A stretch of DNA of 64,000 nucleotides. Source: Hofstenia miamia. Taxonomy: Eukaryota; Xenacoelomorpha; Acoela; Hofsteniidae. Numbering within the stretch: position 1 is the first letter of the stretch; each line of letters begins with the position of its first letter. The notes beneath the pieces were generated by a model. It was not told the DNA's origin. It was given only the letters and a program-made list of their open reading frames with translations, and ran no database searches. The DNA lies in NCBI GenBank assembly GCA_900660155.1, contig CABFPE010000311.1, positions 385,620-449,619 of the forward strand, given 5' to 3'. Positions 11,482 to 23,515 of the stretch are shown here, piece after piece. The translations under genes and the position numbers were made by a program.

Positions 11482-12461
11482 TATATACGACTTTTTTTAA
11501 ATTTTGTTTGTGGACATTTATGCATATACTATCGGTTCCTAGAAGGTTAGTTTGATCTAAATAAAGCTTTATTCAGTTCATTTTAAAAATCTGGTTGATT
11601 ACAGGTATTGTTTATTTATGGAATTCAGAGATTCTCTTGGTGAATTTGAAAGCGTAATGTCACATGTATTTTTAAAGCGACATTTCTTTTTTCCAAAACA
11701 AATAAGTTACTATATCTGCTTTGACTGACTTATTAATATTATAGAAAAATAATATCGCATGTGACATCACTTAATTGAAATGTCTCATTGTGTTTTATCA
11801 TGGTGATATTTTTATATTTTAATAAAATTTCCACCTCTCTATTTTTCCCACTTACGTCATTATTTTTCTATATTCGTATACATTTATGTATGACACCATG
11901 TTTTCGAAATGTCAAATAAGTTTATTTCATGAAAGTTTTCAGTTAGTTATGGTTCTCCAACAAACAATTAAAGTTCAAAACTTACGGTCATTTGACTTAT
12001 TTCGACTGAGTTTACTCAAATAAGTGCTGTACTATGGGGACGTACCATCTCTCTTATGCTTTTCTAATTTTTTGTCTATAAATCGCATTCATATACATCA
12101 GTCTAAAAGTGAACATGTATTTTTAATTGAATAAACTGTTTTTTTGTTTAGAAATATTACCTATTACCTGAAGTATTTGTTATAACTATTTAATTTAACT
12201 TTGGGAATAATTGTTTCGTAATGGATTACGTACATGACTTAGCAGTTTTGTAAAAATTCTGCAATTTTCATTCAGTAAATGACGATCCAGAACATTTCAA
12301 AATTTGTAAAATGCAATTTGTGATATGTATCTATAAATTATAATTTTTATCAACAAACAAACTGAGTTACAACCTCGATAGTTGAATATAAATTTTAAGA
12401 AATTTTAATATGATCTTTTCAGGTACAAAATTGGATTTACTTTCTGCGTGTGTAGTGTGAA
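11482..12461. other. PMCA intron sequence, nothing recognised
   Basis: AT-rich intronic DNA without repeat structure or open frames that I could assign. Confidence 0.6.
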
Positions 12462-12818
12462 CAGACGTGTCAACGAACCTAAATTTCAAAGCTCGGCTCG
12501 TTTAAATTTTAAGTAAGTTCGGCTCGCCACATAAGTTCTTTCAATTAGGCTCGTTTTATCTCGATATTTTTTTTAAAATATTGCCCTCAAAGAGTTTTTT
12601 ACATAGCTCTTCCTATTATTTAATAATTTTTTCTTAAATACGAATATAGGAAAGGCATAATGACTGCAAAAAATAAGGAAAATCTCCATAATCAAATTAA
12701 CAAGCAGAGCTATTCACTTGCTTTGCCTAAAATAGGCTCGTTTTGGGCTTGTTGTATATCAAACGCTGCGCTCAAGCTCGGCTCAGCTCGATAGAAGCTC
12801 TGCTCGTTGACAACTCTG
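12462..12818. mobile_element. hAT-type MITE, diverged copy
   Basis: Starts CAGACGTGTCAACGAACC and ends GCTCGTTGACAACTCTG, the terminal inverted repeat shared with the copies at 26342, 30758 and 54345/57439. The interior has GGCTCG iterations near both ends and an AT-rich centre. The 8-bp target duplication is only partly preserved (AGTGTGAA against GTACTGAA), which suggests an older insertion. No coding capacity. Confidence 0.8.
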
Positions 12819-13136
12819 GTACTGAAGTCTATTTGCCACTCTGCATTTATCAAACAAAGCATAATATATAATGTATATTGTATTTTTCAAAATTGAATTT
12901 AATAGGCTTTCAGAAATAATTTACTTTTAGCTTTTAGCAGTTGACCATTTTCTATTATTTCTCTAATCCGTTGCTTTAATTTGGAGAAGATTTACTTTTA
13001 CCTGTCATAAATTTGCCATTGAATAAAGTTACTTTGTATTTAAACGAAAAGAACTTTATTAGAAAGGGAAATAGCCGCGGGTCTTGTGTTCCATTGAGTT
13101 AAAGTCATTCTCTATTTTTATAGAAAGCTATTTTAG

Positions 13137-13331
13137 ATTGAACAATGTTTGGTGGACAAGTTGTGGCCTCGACTGCGAGTCTTGGCGCGCTCTTCTCCGA
13201 TTGATAAACACACTCTCGTGAAAGGCATCATTGACAGCCGGCTCAGCGCCAATCGCGAGGTTGTTGCCGTGACTGGAGACGGTACCAACGACGCACCCGC
13301 TCTCAAAAAGGCTGATGTCGGATTCGCAATG
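13137..13331 (+). CDS. PMCA: PMCA exon, hinge region GDGTND
   Basis: 65 codons. They start [20 protein letters not shown] and continue with [30 protein letters not shown] and ADVGFAM. The GDGTND motif binds Mg2+ and closes the phosphorylation site in all P-type ATPases. The peptide continues the previous exon without gap (..NKEGK|IEQC..) and ends where the next begins (..GFAM|GIAGTD..). Acceptor TTTTAG|ATT, donor ATG|GTATTA, phase 0. A long minus-strand frame over the same interval is an antisense shadow. Confidence 0.96.
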
Positions 13332-14136
13332 GTATTATAATTCCATTTCACATTTCTCTCTCAGCACTCAATTTTAATTATAATAGCTCTTTAATGTAAG
13401 GAAATCTGTTCCCCCGGCCATTTATTTTTCATTTGCATGTACATGTACATAATTTCGATTTTTTCACAATTTTTGTAGATTCTAACCCATGCAACTGTTA
13501 CCAACTTAAACTTTAAAGGTCTTTCTAATTCTTTCAAGTTCTTATAAGAATTTTTAAAATTGTCACTGTAATTTGAAAAAAATCAGCTTGGTTTTTTATA
13601 CTACTTCTACTACTTCAAGTGATACAAAAATTAACGAGATTTTGACAATCAGAGCAAAAACATAGCAAAAATCTTTTGCATCCATAACTTTGGTAATCTG
13701 ACAAATAATAGCCTTTCAAAATTTCAAAGACGTTCTTTTTCAGAATCTTTGGCATCCCAAAGAAGTTAAATTTGTACTTAATAATTAAAAAGTTACAAAT
13801 GCCGCAGATTCGATTGAAATACCACTATTCTCACTTGAATTTTTTAAGACATAGAGTTGCATTTGAGTATATGGTTGATTAGCTTTGTCTTCAAAGCCCA
13901 AAATCAATTCTGTATTCCATTAATGCATTGCATTCTGAAAGTTTCAAATTACTCTGCTTAAGTTATCATCCAAAATAATATTGAATTTTCAATGCTATGC
14001 TTTAAGAACCTAAGCTAATAATTTTCAAATTGTTGCACTTTTAAAAAAAGCTTATAATAACTTGAAAGAAATTGAAGTTTAAGTTGGTAACAGCTCCATG
14101 GGAAGGCATTATATGGCCAGAAACCGAATAGCGGTT
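13332..14136. other. PMCA intron sequence, nothing recognised
   Basis: AT-rich intron without identifiable elements. Confidence 0.6.
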
Positions 14137-15014
<878 letters not shown>

Positions 15015-15015
15015 N
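15015..15015. other. Assembly join (single n) with duplicated flanks
   Basis: Sequence right of the n restarts in intron sequence already present at 14137, so the two contigs overlap rather than abut. Confidence 0.85.
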
Positions 15016-15361
15016 TTTTTCAATCAAATTTATACAAAATATTCACTTTTTTTATTAAACTTAACGCCGTCTACACGTGATGCCTCAATGTACAGAATCC
15101 AATTTTGAACTGTGGGCTACCTTATCGATGTTGTGATACCTTGTCGTAGCGTGATTAAAAAAGACTCACATTTAAATGAGCTCGATCACACCAAGAGAAA
15201 GCCAATAACTTAGATTATGTATTCAGGAAGATTTGGCAAGCTTTTATGCAAATGCATTTCGTTGGCAGTACGTACTGTAGTTCACTTACTTGCCCATTTG
15301 AAACACTTTATGTAATTAGTAATTTTCTCATTCATCTATTTATGGGTATGTACGCTCATGA

Positions 15362-15864
<503 letters not shown>

Positions 15865-15909
15865 GTAGGAGTCTCTAATGCTTACATTTTGCTTATATGT
15901 ATATATTAG

Positions 15910-16115
15910 GTCCTCAACTGTTCTCCATAAAGAGCGGAATCTACAAATATCGAGAGCCGACAACTCACTTCACTATGATTTTCAACGTTTTTGTTTTTAT
16001 GCAAATTTTTAATGAAATAAATTCCAGAAAAATCCATGGGGAACGCAATGTATTCCAAGGCATTCACAGAAACTCACTGTTTAACATCATTCTCTTTGGA
16101 ACTGCAATTGTACAG
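15910..16115 (+). CDS. PMCA: PMCA exon, M8 and start of M9
   Basis: After a 45-nt intron (15865-15909) the exon completes Gly and reads PQLFSIKSGIYKYREPTTHF, then M8 TMIFNVFVFMQIFNEIN, the conserved SRKIHGERNVFQGI and the start of M9 (LFNIILFGTAIVQ). N-E-I-N-x-R-K-I-H-G-E-R-N-V-F is diagnostic for PMCA. Acceptor TATTAG|GTC; donor CAG|GTACTG, phase 0. Confidence 0.95.
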
Positions 16116-16200
16116 GTACTGGTCATAATTTATTACTGGAAATTTATTACGTTGAACCAGGAGTTAAATTTAATCAGTTAATAAGACATTGAACTATTAA

Positions 16201-16735
16201 CCCTATTTTACCTGGGGGCCGATTTCAGCCCCTTCCATATTTTTAGATTTAACTCAGTCAGTTTTTTAAAATAAGCTATCTTTGCATAACTTTTTTTTAA
16301 CTTGTTCTCCAACTTTTGAAGAAAAATTTGCAGATAGGGTCGTCAAGTGCTACAAAGTTATAGCGATTTAGAAAAAACTACGTGAAAAACTGACATTTTT
16401 GGGAGCTTCAAAAATAACAATTTGGTGTGTAAAGGCTATACATTTAAGCAAATGCATAATTTTCAATGCAAAATTATAATTAAGTTTTTTCTATGATTTA
16501 TTTAGTAATATTTCTAACTTTTTGTGTCAACAATGAGAAATTTTGAAGATTTGATACATAACCTAATTAAAATGCGCATAATTTGTATATTATTTATCGT
16601 ATCGCAAAATGTTTTTGCCCAGATATACCTTACATGTCAAAGTGTCACCACACCAAACTTGGTGTTGAGCGGATCTACCGTTTTTAAGATCTTAGAGAGG
16701 GGGGGGGGGCAAATCGACCCCCNGCTAAATGAGTT
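16201..16735. mobile_element. Possible foldback element in a PMCA intron
   Basis: The left arm (about 16213-16238: TTACCTGGGGGCCGATTT then GCCCC) and the right arm (about 16698-16732, GGGGCAAATCGACCCCC) are imperfect inverted repeats that share the core GGGGG-YCGATTT. The element would be about 530 bp and noncoding. The ends are not sharply defined and an assembly n (16723) lies in the right arm, so this is tentative. Confidence 0.4.
16723..16723. other. Assembly join (single n)
   Basis: The n follows a G homopolymer. No duplicated flank was seen. Confidence 0.7.
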
Positions 16736-16877
16736 GATCCAAATGATTTAAAGATTTCCTCAAATCACTATTGAGCATCTAATATTATGATAGATTCGAG
16801 ATTGACATCATTCTTAATGTATCATTGCAGAATATGATATCATTTTGAAGTTTGTGCCATTCACAGTATACTTTTAG

Positions 16878-17162
16878 GTTCTTCTTGTAGAAGTAGGGGG
16901 ATCCATTTTCTTCACCACTCCACTCAAAGCCTATCAATGGATGTGGTGCTTAGTGTTTGGCGTTGGTTCTCTTCTCTGGGGACAAGTGCTGACCACTATC
17001 CCAACCCGTCTGCTTCCCAAATTTTTATCATTCGGTCCTAGCAATGACGTCACAGATATGGTGTCTGTTCCTGCCCAAGATGTTAGCCTTGAAGTGGAAA
17101 ATGAACCTCCGAAGCGTGGAAAAGTTCTTTGGATGCGTGGAGTTACAAGAATCCAGCAACAG
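16878..17162 (+). CDS. PMCA: PMCA exon, M9-M10 and start of the C-terminal regulatory tail
   Basis: 95 codons: VLLVEVGGSIFFTTPLKAYQ, then M10 WMWCLVFGVGSLLWGQVLTT and IPTRLLPKFLSFG. A cytosolic linker ends RGKVLWMRGVTRIQQQ. The last stretch matches vertebrate RGQILWFRGLNRIQTQ, which immediately precedes the calmodulin-binding helix. Acceptor CTTTTAG|GTT; donor CAG|GTAAAA, phase 0. All three downstream terminal exons begin in phase 0 with a basic calmodulin-binding core, so this is the common donor for alternative splicing. Confidence 0.95.
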
Positions 17163-17252
17163 GTAAAATTTATCCATGTCTTTCAAAACTTGCAAGGTAA
17201 AATGATTTTTAATGTCCATATTGTATACATTATCAAAATTAAGTACATGTAC

Positions 17253-17420
17253 ATATATATATATATATATATATTTATATTTCCCGATTTTTGCTATGGA
17301 AAATGCAAAAACCTTGCATTTGGCGGGAAACTGTCNATATATATATATATATATATTTATATTTCCCGCTTTTTGCTATGGAAAATGCAAAAACCTTGTA
17401 TTTGGCGGGAAACGGTCTGA
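17253..17420. repeat. (TA)n plus 60-bp GGCGGGAAAC sequence, repeated across an n
   Basis: The block (TA)n-TTTATATTTCCCG...GGCGGGAAACTGTC before n17336 recurs with few changes after it. Given the single n this is most simply overlapping contig ends. Open frames here are TA-repeat artefacts. Confidence 0.75.
17336..17336. other. Assembly join (single n) with duplicated flanks
   Basis: About 83 bp left of the n are repeated to its right. Confidence 0.8.
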
Positions 17421-18520
17421 AATTTCTAAGGCATTTAGCGGGAATAGCACTTTCCCCAAAAACCCTATTTTTTGGCCATTGCTCCCGCAGTATTCACTCG
17501 AAATTAAATATATTTACCATGGGGCTAGGTAAATTAAAGAGACACTACCCTGCAAAATTTCAAAGATTTATGTTTGGAAACGCGTTCAAGATGAGGCTTC
17601 TAAAAGCATTTAGCGGGAGATATATATATATATATATATATACTGCATTTGTTAACTTTCTCATATAGTCAGTAGAATTTATAATTTTTTTCCAATTGTT
17701 GTAGAAAACATGGACAACTCCCGTGAATTAAAGCATAATAGAGTACTAATTAAACAGAAGATTGTTTAAATTTTCTGCTTCCTGTCTCTTAATTTATTGA
17801 CATTTGTTCGCTTAATTTCGTAGAAATATNTTTTTTACTAATGTAAATTCCATTCATCAAGACTAAATCTTTAAATTTTCACGTCATGTTTTATTACTAT
17901 CTATTACTACGGTTGATAAGACCTAAACTCTATATGTAAGTCAAGCTAGAAATAACCAAGGAGTGAATTTCAATGTTCAATATAATATGAAGTTAAAAAT
18001 TAATATTATTTAAATACCATATATTTATAGGTTTATTTATTTTTTGCACTATTGTTTTTCTTCGGATTTATTCTAGTTGTCCTTGATAATGTTAACATAA
18101 TTTCAAAAATTTNAATAGAGTACTAATTAAACAGAAGATTGTTTAAATTTTCTGCTTCCTGTCTCTTAATTTATTGACATTTGTTCGCTTAATTTCGTAG
18201 AAATATTGAATGTTAGTACATCGCTACAAACTATTTGTGACATTGGCGAAATCTGAATTGCTACATTAATAGATCATAGAAAAGAATGTCATTTGAATGA
18301 TATCTTGATTGAATGCATTAATTTTTGATTTCATCTTTTGTAAAAGAGATATGCAAAAAAAATGTTAGATTTGCTAAATAATTCCTCACAAGATAATATT
18401 TCTGTTTACATAATATCAAAAACCAATACAATAGAATAAAAAATTAGTCGGCTTACTTTAAGCCTTGATTATTGCACCAGAGAATCATGAAGATCCACAT
18501 AAAACAATGTTATTCATATA

Positions 18521-18524
<4 letters not shown>

Positions 18525-18554
<30 letters not shown>
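18525..18554. repeat. (TA)n microsatellite
   Basis: Pure TA run next to the Penelope-like fragment. A second one lies at about 18950-18979. Confidence 0.9.
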
Positions 18555-18555
<1 letters not shown>

Positions 18556-18558
<3 letters not shown>

Positions 18559-18946
18559 TTACTGAGCTTCATAGATGCGACCGGTTTCGATTCAAAATCT
18601 TTTTCAGAACAAATTTGGAAGGAAAATTAATTACAATTAATTACACTTAAAATTAATTAAAATTGCATGCATTAGAAAATGTTTGTGTTAAAACAACTTT
18701 TCTGTTTATTCACCAATTTTGATCTTATTTCATTCTTTATACATGCATATAGTGATTTTGAAATTCTTTTTTAATTAGATGTTGATGTTTGGTGACCTGA
18801 GAAATGTTCATGGATTCTTGTAGTAAGGTGTCCTTGTGTCTCTTCGATGTAAGATTTTTGAAACTCTTCACGTGTATATTCATAAATTAATGAAGAAGAA
18901 CACAGTAACTTTGCTACAGGATCCTTGTTTTGCATTTCTTCAAGGC

Positions 18947-18955
<9 letters not shown>
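18556..18955 (-). mobile_element. Penelope-like element fragment: GIY-YIG endonuclease and hammerhead-like end
   Basis: On the minus strand about 18950-18780 encodes LIYEYTREEFQKSYIEETQG followed by HLTTRIHEHFSGHQTS. This matches the GIY-YIG nuclease of Penelope-like elements (consensus VYxxxC..C...YIGET.R.L..RI.EH). Further along that strand, at 18610-18578, CTGAAAAAG and then CGAAACCGGTCG recall the hammerhead ribozyme motifs (CUGAUGA, GAAA, GUC) carried by these elements. The core is degenerate. The fragment is 5'-truncated, broken, and bounded by TA microsatellites on both sides. Confidence 0.65.
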
Positions 18956-18981
<26 letters not shown>

Positions 18982-19267
18982 CATTTTTTTTACTAATGTA
19001 AATTCCATTCATCAAGACTAAATCTTTAAATTTTCACGTCATGTTTTATTACTATCTATTACTACGGTTGATAAGACCTAAACTCTATATGTAAGTCAAG
19101 CTAGAAATAACCAAGGAGTGAATTTCAATGTTCAATATAATATGAAGTTAAAAATTAATATTATTTAAATACCATATATTTATAGGTTTATTTATTTTTT
19201 GCACTATTGTTTTTCTTCGGATTTATTCTAGTTGTCCTTGATAATGTTAACATAATTTCAAAAATTT

Positions 19268-20504
19268 AAATATTCAGATACTCGATTTCCAAGAACCCAT
19301 ATTTGAAGGTAATCTTTGAATTCAGTTTTATCCAATTTAAGACTCACTGTCGATTAAAAAATGAGGGACATTTCAAAAAATAGATGGGTAAAATTTGATT
19401 GAATAAACCAGGAGTTCTCATTTGGTACAGGGAATAATTCGGTCAGGTAAGCCTGATAACCCCTGACATAAACAATTTGTTAATTACTTGAAGTACGTTG
19501 ATTAATAGTGTAAGGTTTCAATGATGTCTTACCTTGAATGGTCGTTTAAAACTCAAAGTTTACAATGAGTATGAGGAAAATGGTAGTAAAGATATCGATG
19601 TATAGTAGATAATACTCTTATATTAGAACAAACTACTGTTTTTGATTTCATTGACCGAGGTGAAGATAAATTAAAACACATACATATATCCATGAACGAT
19701 GAATTTCTAGTAACAAGGACAACATCTTTTGTTGCTCTTATTAGTATGTAGTATTTTGGCAGTGCTCAGTTGGAACAGGGAATTTCTCCATGAAGGATTC
19801 TGTCCGTTTGCAGGACTAGTGTTATGTACAACACTTTAAAGTAGTGGGAGTAGTGCAGCGGTACATTTTCCACTGCACCAATTGTTTGCCATGGAGCAAA
19901 TTGTCAAAATTCATTCAAATTTTCAATTCTTTGTAGGCAAAAGTAACATTCTTGGTCTGCATTTTATGCTGCGGCCAATCCCAAAACAGGTTTTGAAAAG
20001 CGTTGTAGTATTTTAAAAATGTTCTAAAAAAGGAGATGGCATTCATCGTTTATTGAAATGTGCTACGTTTCTGAGAATGATTTTGGATTACTTGAAGGTC
20101 TATATTTCTTTACTCCAAATGTGTGCTTTGATTCTTTAGTGTTTAGTTGTCTGCAGATAGTTGCATAAACATATTTGTCTAGATAATATGTCTAAGAATA
20201 TTTGTTGAAGCAAACATTATAGAGGAAGTTGTCCTTTTCTACTTTATCATTCATTACGGACTGTATCTTAATTCGAACTGCAAGATAATTTACTTATTTT
20301 GTAAAGGCGGTCATTCTTAGCCAAATTAAGCATAAAATTCAATATTGCAAACATTAAATGTATTTTCACCTGTCTTAAAATGCTTTGTTTTAATCTCAAA
20401 CACATAGAAACTGCAATATCCTTTTTGCAATTTGCTTTATTATAAGTCGAATATGCCACGTGTCAATCATCTGATGAATATCTCTGCTATCATAGCATTC
20501 TTTT
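19268..20504. other. PMCA intron sequence, nothing recognised
   Basis: AT-rich, no assignable exon or repeat end. Confidence 0.55.
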
Positions 20505-23500
20505 TAAGCTTAATTTACCTTTTATAATATTCAATTGAAGTTCCCTTATGATAGAATTACAAGCAAAGTGATAGCACAATGAATCCATAGATTATTTCCC
20601 CTCTTACAAGCTCGAGTGATTGCTTGGAGCCATCTTTTTATTAGTATTTTAAAATATGTAATGAATTGAATGATTTCCTTGTTATCAATGCTATAGGTAT
20701 TACTTCTGCATCCTTCGTTAATTTACCTTTTATAATATTCAATTGAAGTTCCCTTATGATAGAATTACAAGCAAAGTGATAGCACAATGAATCCATAGAT
20801 TATTTCCCCTCTTACAAGCTCAAATGAATGCTTGGAGCCATCTTCTTATTAGTATTTTAAAATATGTAATGAAATGAATTGAATGATTTCCTTGTTATCA
20901 ATGCTATAGGTACTACTTCTGCTTCTTTCGTTAATTTACCTTTTATAATATTCAATTGAAGTTCCCTTATGATAGAATTACAAGCAAAGTGATAGCACAA
21001 TGAATCCATAGATTATTTCCCCTCTTACAAGCTCAAATGAATGCTTGGAGCCATCTTCTTATTAGTATTTTAAAATATGTAATGAAATGAATTGAATGAT
21101 TTCCTTGTTATCAATGCTATAGGTACTACTTCTGCTTCTTTCGTTAATTTACCTTTTATAATATTCAATTGAAGTTCCCTTATGATAGAATTACAAGCAA
21201 AGTGATAGCACAATGAATCCATAGATTATTTCCCCTCTTACAAGCTCAAATGAATGCTTGGAGCCATCTTCTTATTAGTATTTTAAAATATGTAATGAAA
21301 TGAATTGAATGATTTCCTTGTTATCAATGCTATAGGTACTACTTCTGCTTCTTTCGTTAATTTACCTTTTATAATATTCAATTGAAGTTCCCTTATGATA
21401 GAATTACAAGCAAAGTGATAGCACAATGAATCCATAGATTATTTCCCCTCTTACAAGCTCAAATGAATGCTTGGAGCCATCTTCTTATTAGTATTTTAAA
21501 ATATGTAATGAAATGAATTGAATGATTTCCTTGTTATCAATGCTATAGGTACTACTTCTGCTTCTTTCGTTAATTTACCTTTTATAATATTCAATTGAAG
21601 TTCCCTTATGATAGAATTACAAGCAAAGTGATAGCACAATGAATCCATAGATTATTTCCCCTCTTACAAGCTCAAATGAATGCTTGGAGCCATCTTCTTA
21701 TTAGTATTTTAAAATATGTAATGAAATGAATTGAATGATTTCCTTGTTATCAATGCTATAGGTACTACTTCTGCTTCTTTCGTTAATTTACCTTTTATAA
21801 TATTCAATTGAAGTTCCCTTATGATAGAATTACAAGCAAAGTGATAGCACAATGAATCCATAGATTATTTCCCCTCTTACAAGCTCAAATGAATGCTTGG
21901 AGCCATCTTCTTATTAGTATTTTAAAATATGTAATGAAATGAATTGAATGATTTCCTTGTTATCAATGCTATAGGTACTACTTCTGCTTCTTTCGTTAAT
22001 TTACCTTTTATAATATTCAATTGAAGTTCCCTTATGATAGAATTACAAGCAAAGTGATAGCACAATGAATCCATAGATTATTTCCCCTCTTACAAGCTCA
22101 AATGAATGCTTGGAGCCATCTTCTTATTAGTATTTTAAAATATGTAATGAAATGAATTGAATGATTTCCTTGTTATCAATGCTATAGGTACTACTTCTGC
22201 TTCTTTCGTTAATTTACCTTTTATAATATTCAATTGAAGTTCCCTTATGATAGAATTACAAGCAAAGTGATAGCACAATGAATCCATAGATTATTTCCCC
22301 TCTTACAAGCTCAAATGAATGCTTGGAGCCATCTTCTTATTAGTATTTTAAAATATGTAATGAAATGAATTGAATGATTTCCTTGTTATCAATGCTATAG
22401 GTACTACTTCTGCTTCTTTCGTTAATTTACCTTTTATAATATTCAATTGAAGTTCCCTTATGATAGAATTACAAGCAAAGTGATAGCACAATGAATCCAT
22501 AGATTATTTCCCCTCTTACAAGCTCAAATGAATGCTTGGAGCCATCTTCTTATTAGTATTTTAAAATATGTAATGAAATGAATTGAATGATTTCCTTGTT
22601 ATCAATGCTATAGGTACTACTTCTGCTTCTTTCGTTAATTTACCTTTTATAATATTCAATTGAAGTTCCCTTATGATAGAATTACAAGCAAAGTGATAGC
22701 ACAATGAATCCATAGATTATTTCCCCTCTTACAAGCTCAAATGAATGCTTGGAGCCATCTTCTTATTAGTATTTTAAAATATGTAATGAAATGAATTGAA
22801 TGATTTCCTTGTTATCAATGCTATAGGTACTACTTCTGCTTCTTTCGTTAATTTACCTTTTATAATATTCAATTGAAGTTCCCTTATGATAGAATTACAA
22901 GCAAAGTGATAGCACAATGAATCCATAGATTATTTCCCCTCTTACAAGCTCAAATGAATGCTTGGAGCCATCTTCTTATTAGTATTTTAAAATATGTAAT
23001 GAAATGAATTGAATGATTTCCTTGTTATCAATGCTATAGGTACTACTTCTGCTTCTTTCGTTAATTTACCTTTTATAATATTCAATTGAAGTTCCCTTAT
23101 GATAGAATTACAAGCAAAGTGATAGCACAATGAATCCATAGATTATTTCCCCTCTTACAAGCTCAAATGAATGCTTGGAGCCATCTTCTTATTAGTATTT
23201 TAAAATATGTAATGAAATGAATTGAATGATTTCCTTGTTATCAATGCTATAGGTACTACTTCTGCTTCTTTCGTTAATTTACCTTTTATAATATTCAATT
23301 GAAGTTCCCTTATGATAGAATTACAAGCAAAGTGATAAGCACAATGAATCCACAGATTATTCCCCTCTTAAAAGCTCGAGTTATTGCTTGGAGCAAACTT
23401 AGTATTTGAAAATTTGCCATGAAGAGAATTGTATGATTTTTGTGTTATCAGTTTTCTATTTAATACTGGTAAGATGGGGTAATTCCCCTGCTTCCTTCAT

Positions 23501-23515
23501 TAATTTATCTTTTTT
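20505..23515. repeat. Satellite-like tandem array, 213-bp unit, about 14 copies
   Basis: Units begin TTAATTTACCTTTTATAATA at 20510, 20718, 20931 and then every 213 bp to 23274. The core copies from 20931 to 23330 appear essentially identical. The first copy is 5 bp shorter and shares variants with the last, partial copies (CTCGAG in place of CTCAAA), so the edges are diverged while the middle is homogenised. The array lies wholly within the PMCA intron between 17162 and the first alternative terminal exon. There is no coding content, and the unit has none of the repeat-spacer structure of a CRISPR array. Confidence 0.97.

Larger units (their letters stand above)
17737..19267. other. Redundant contig pieces around n17830 and n18113
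   Basis: 17737-17829 equals 18114-18206 (93 bp), and 17831-18112 equals 18986-19267 (282 bp). The small piece between the two n positions is therefore a second placement of sequence that lies intact 1155 bp further on, and should be ignored in counting. Confidence 0.9.

Noticed and set aside
13133-13351. Minus-strand ORF over a PMCA exon
   Set aside because: Shadow of the conserved plus-strand GDGTND exon.
16941-17668. Long plus-strand frames running through TA repeats and an n
   Set aside because: Only 16941-17162 is exon. The rest is translated microsatellite and a contig overlap.
20505-23515. Possible CRISPR-like array
   Set aside because: Units are contiguous, 213 bp long and have no unique spacers. 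The DNA is eukaryotic intron.
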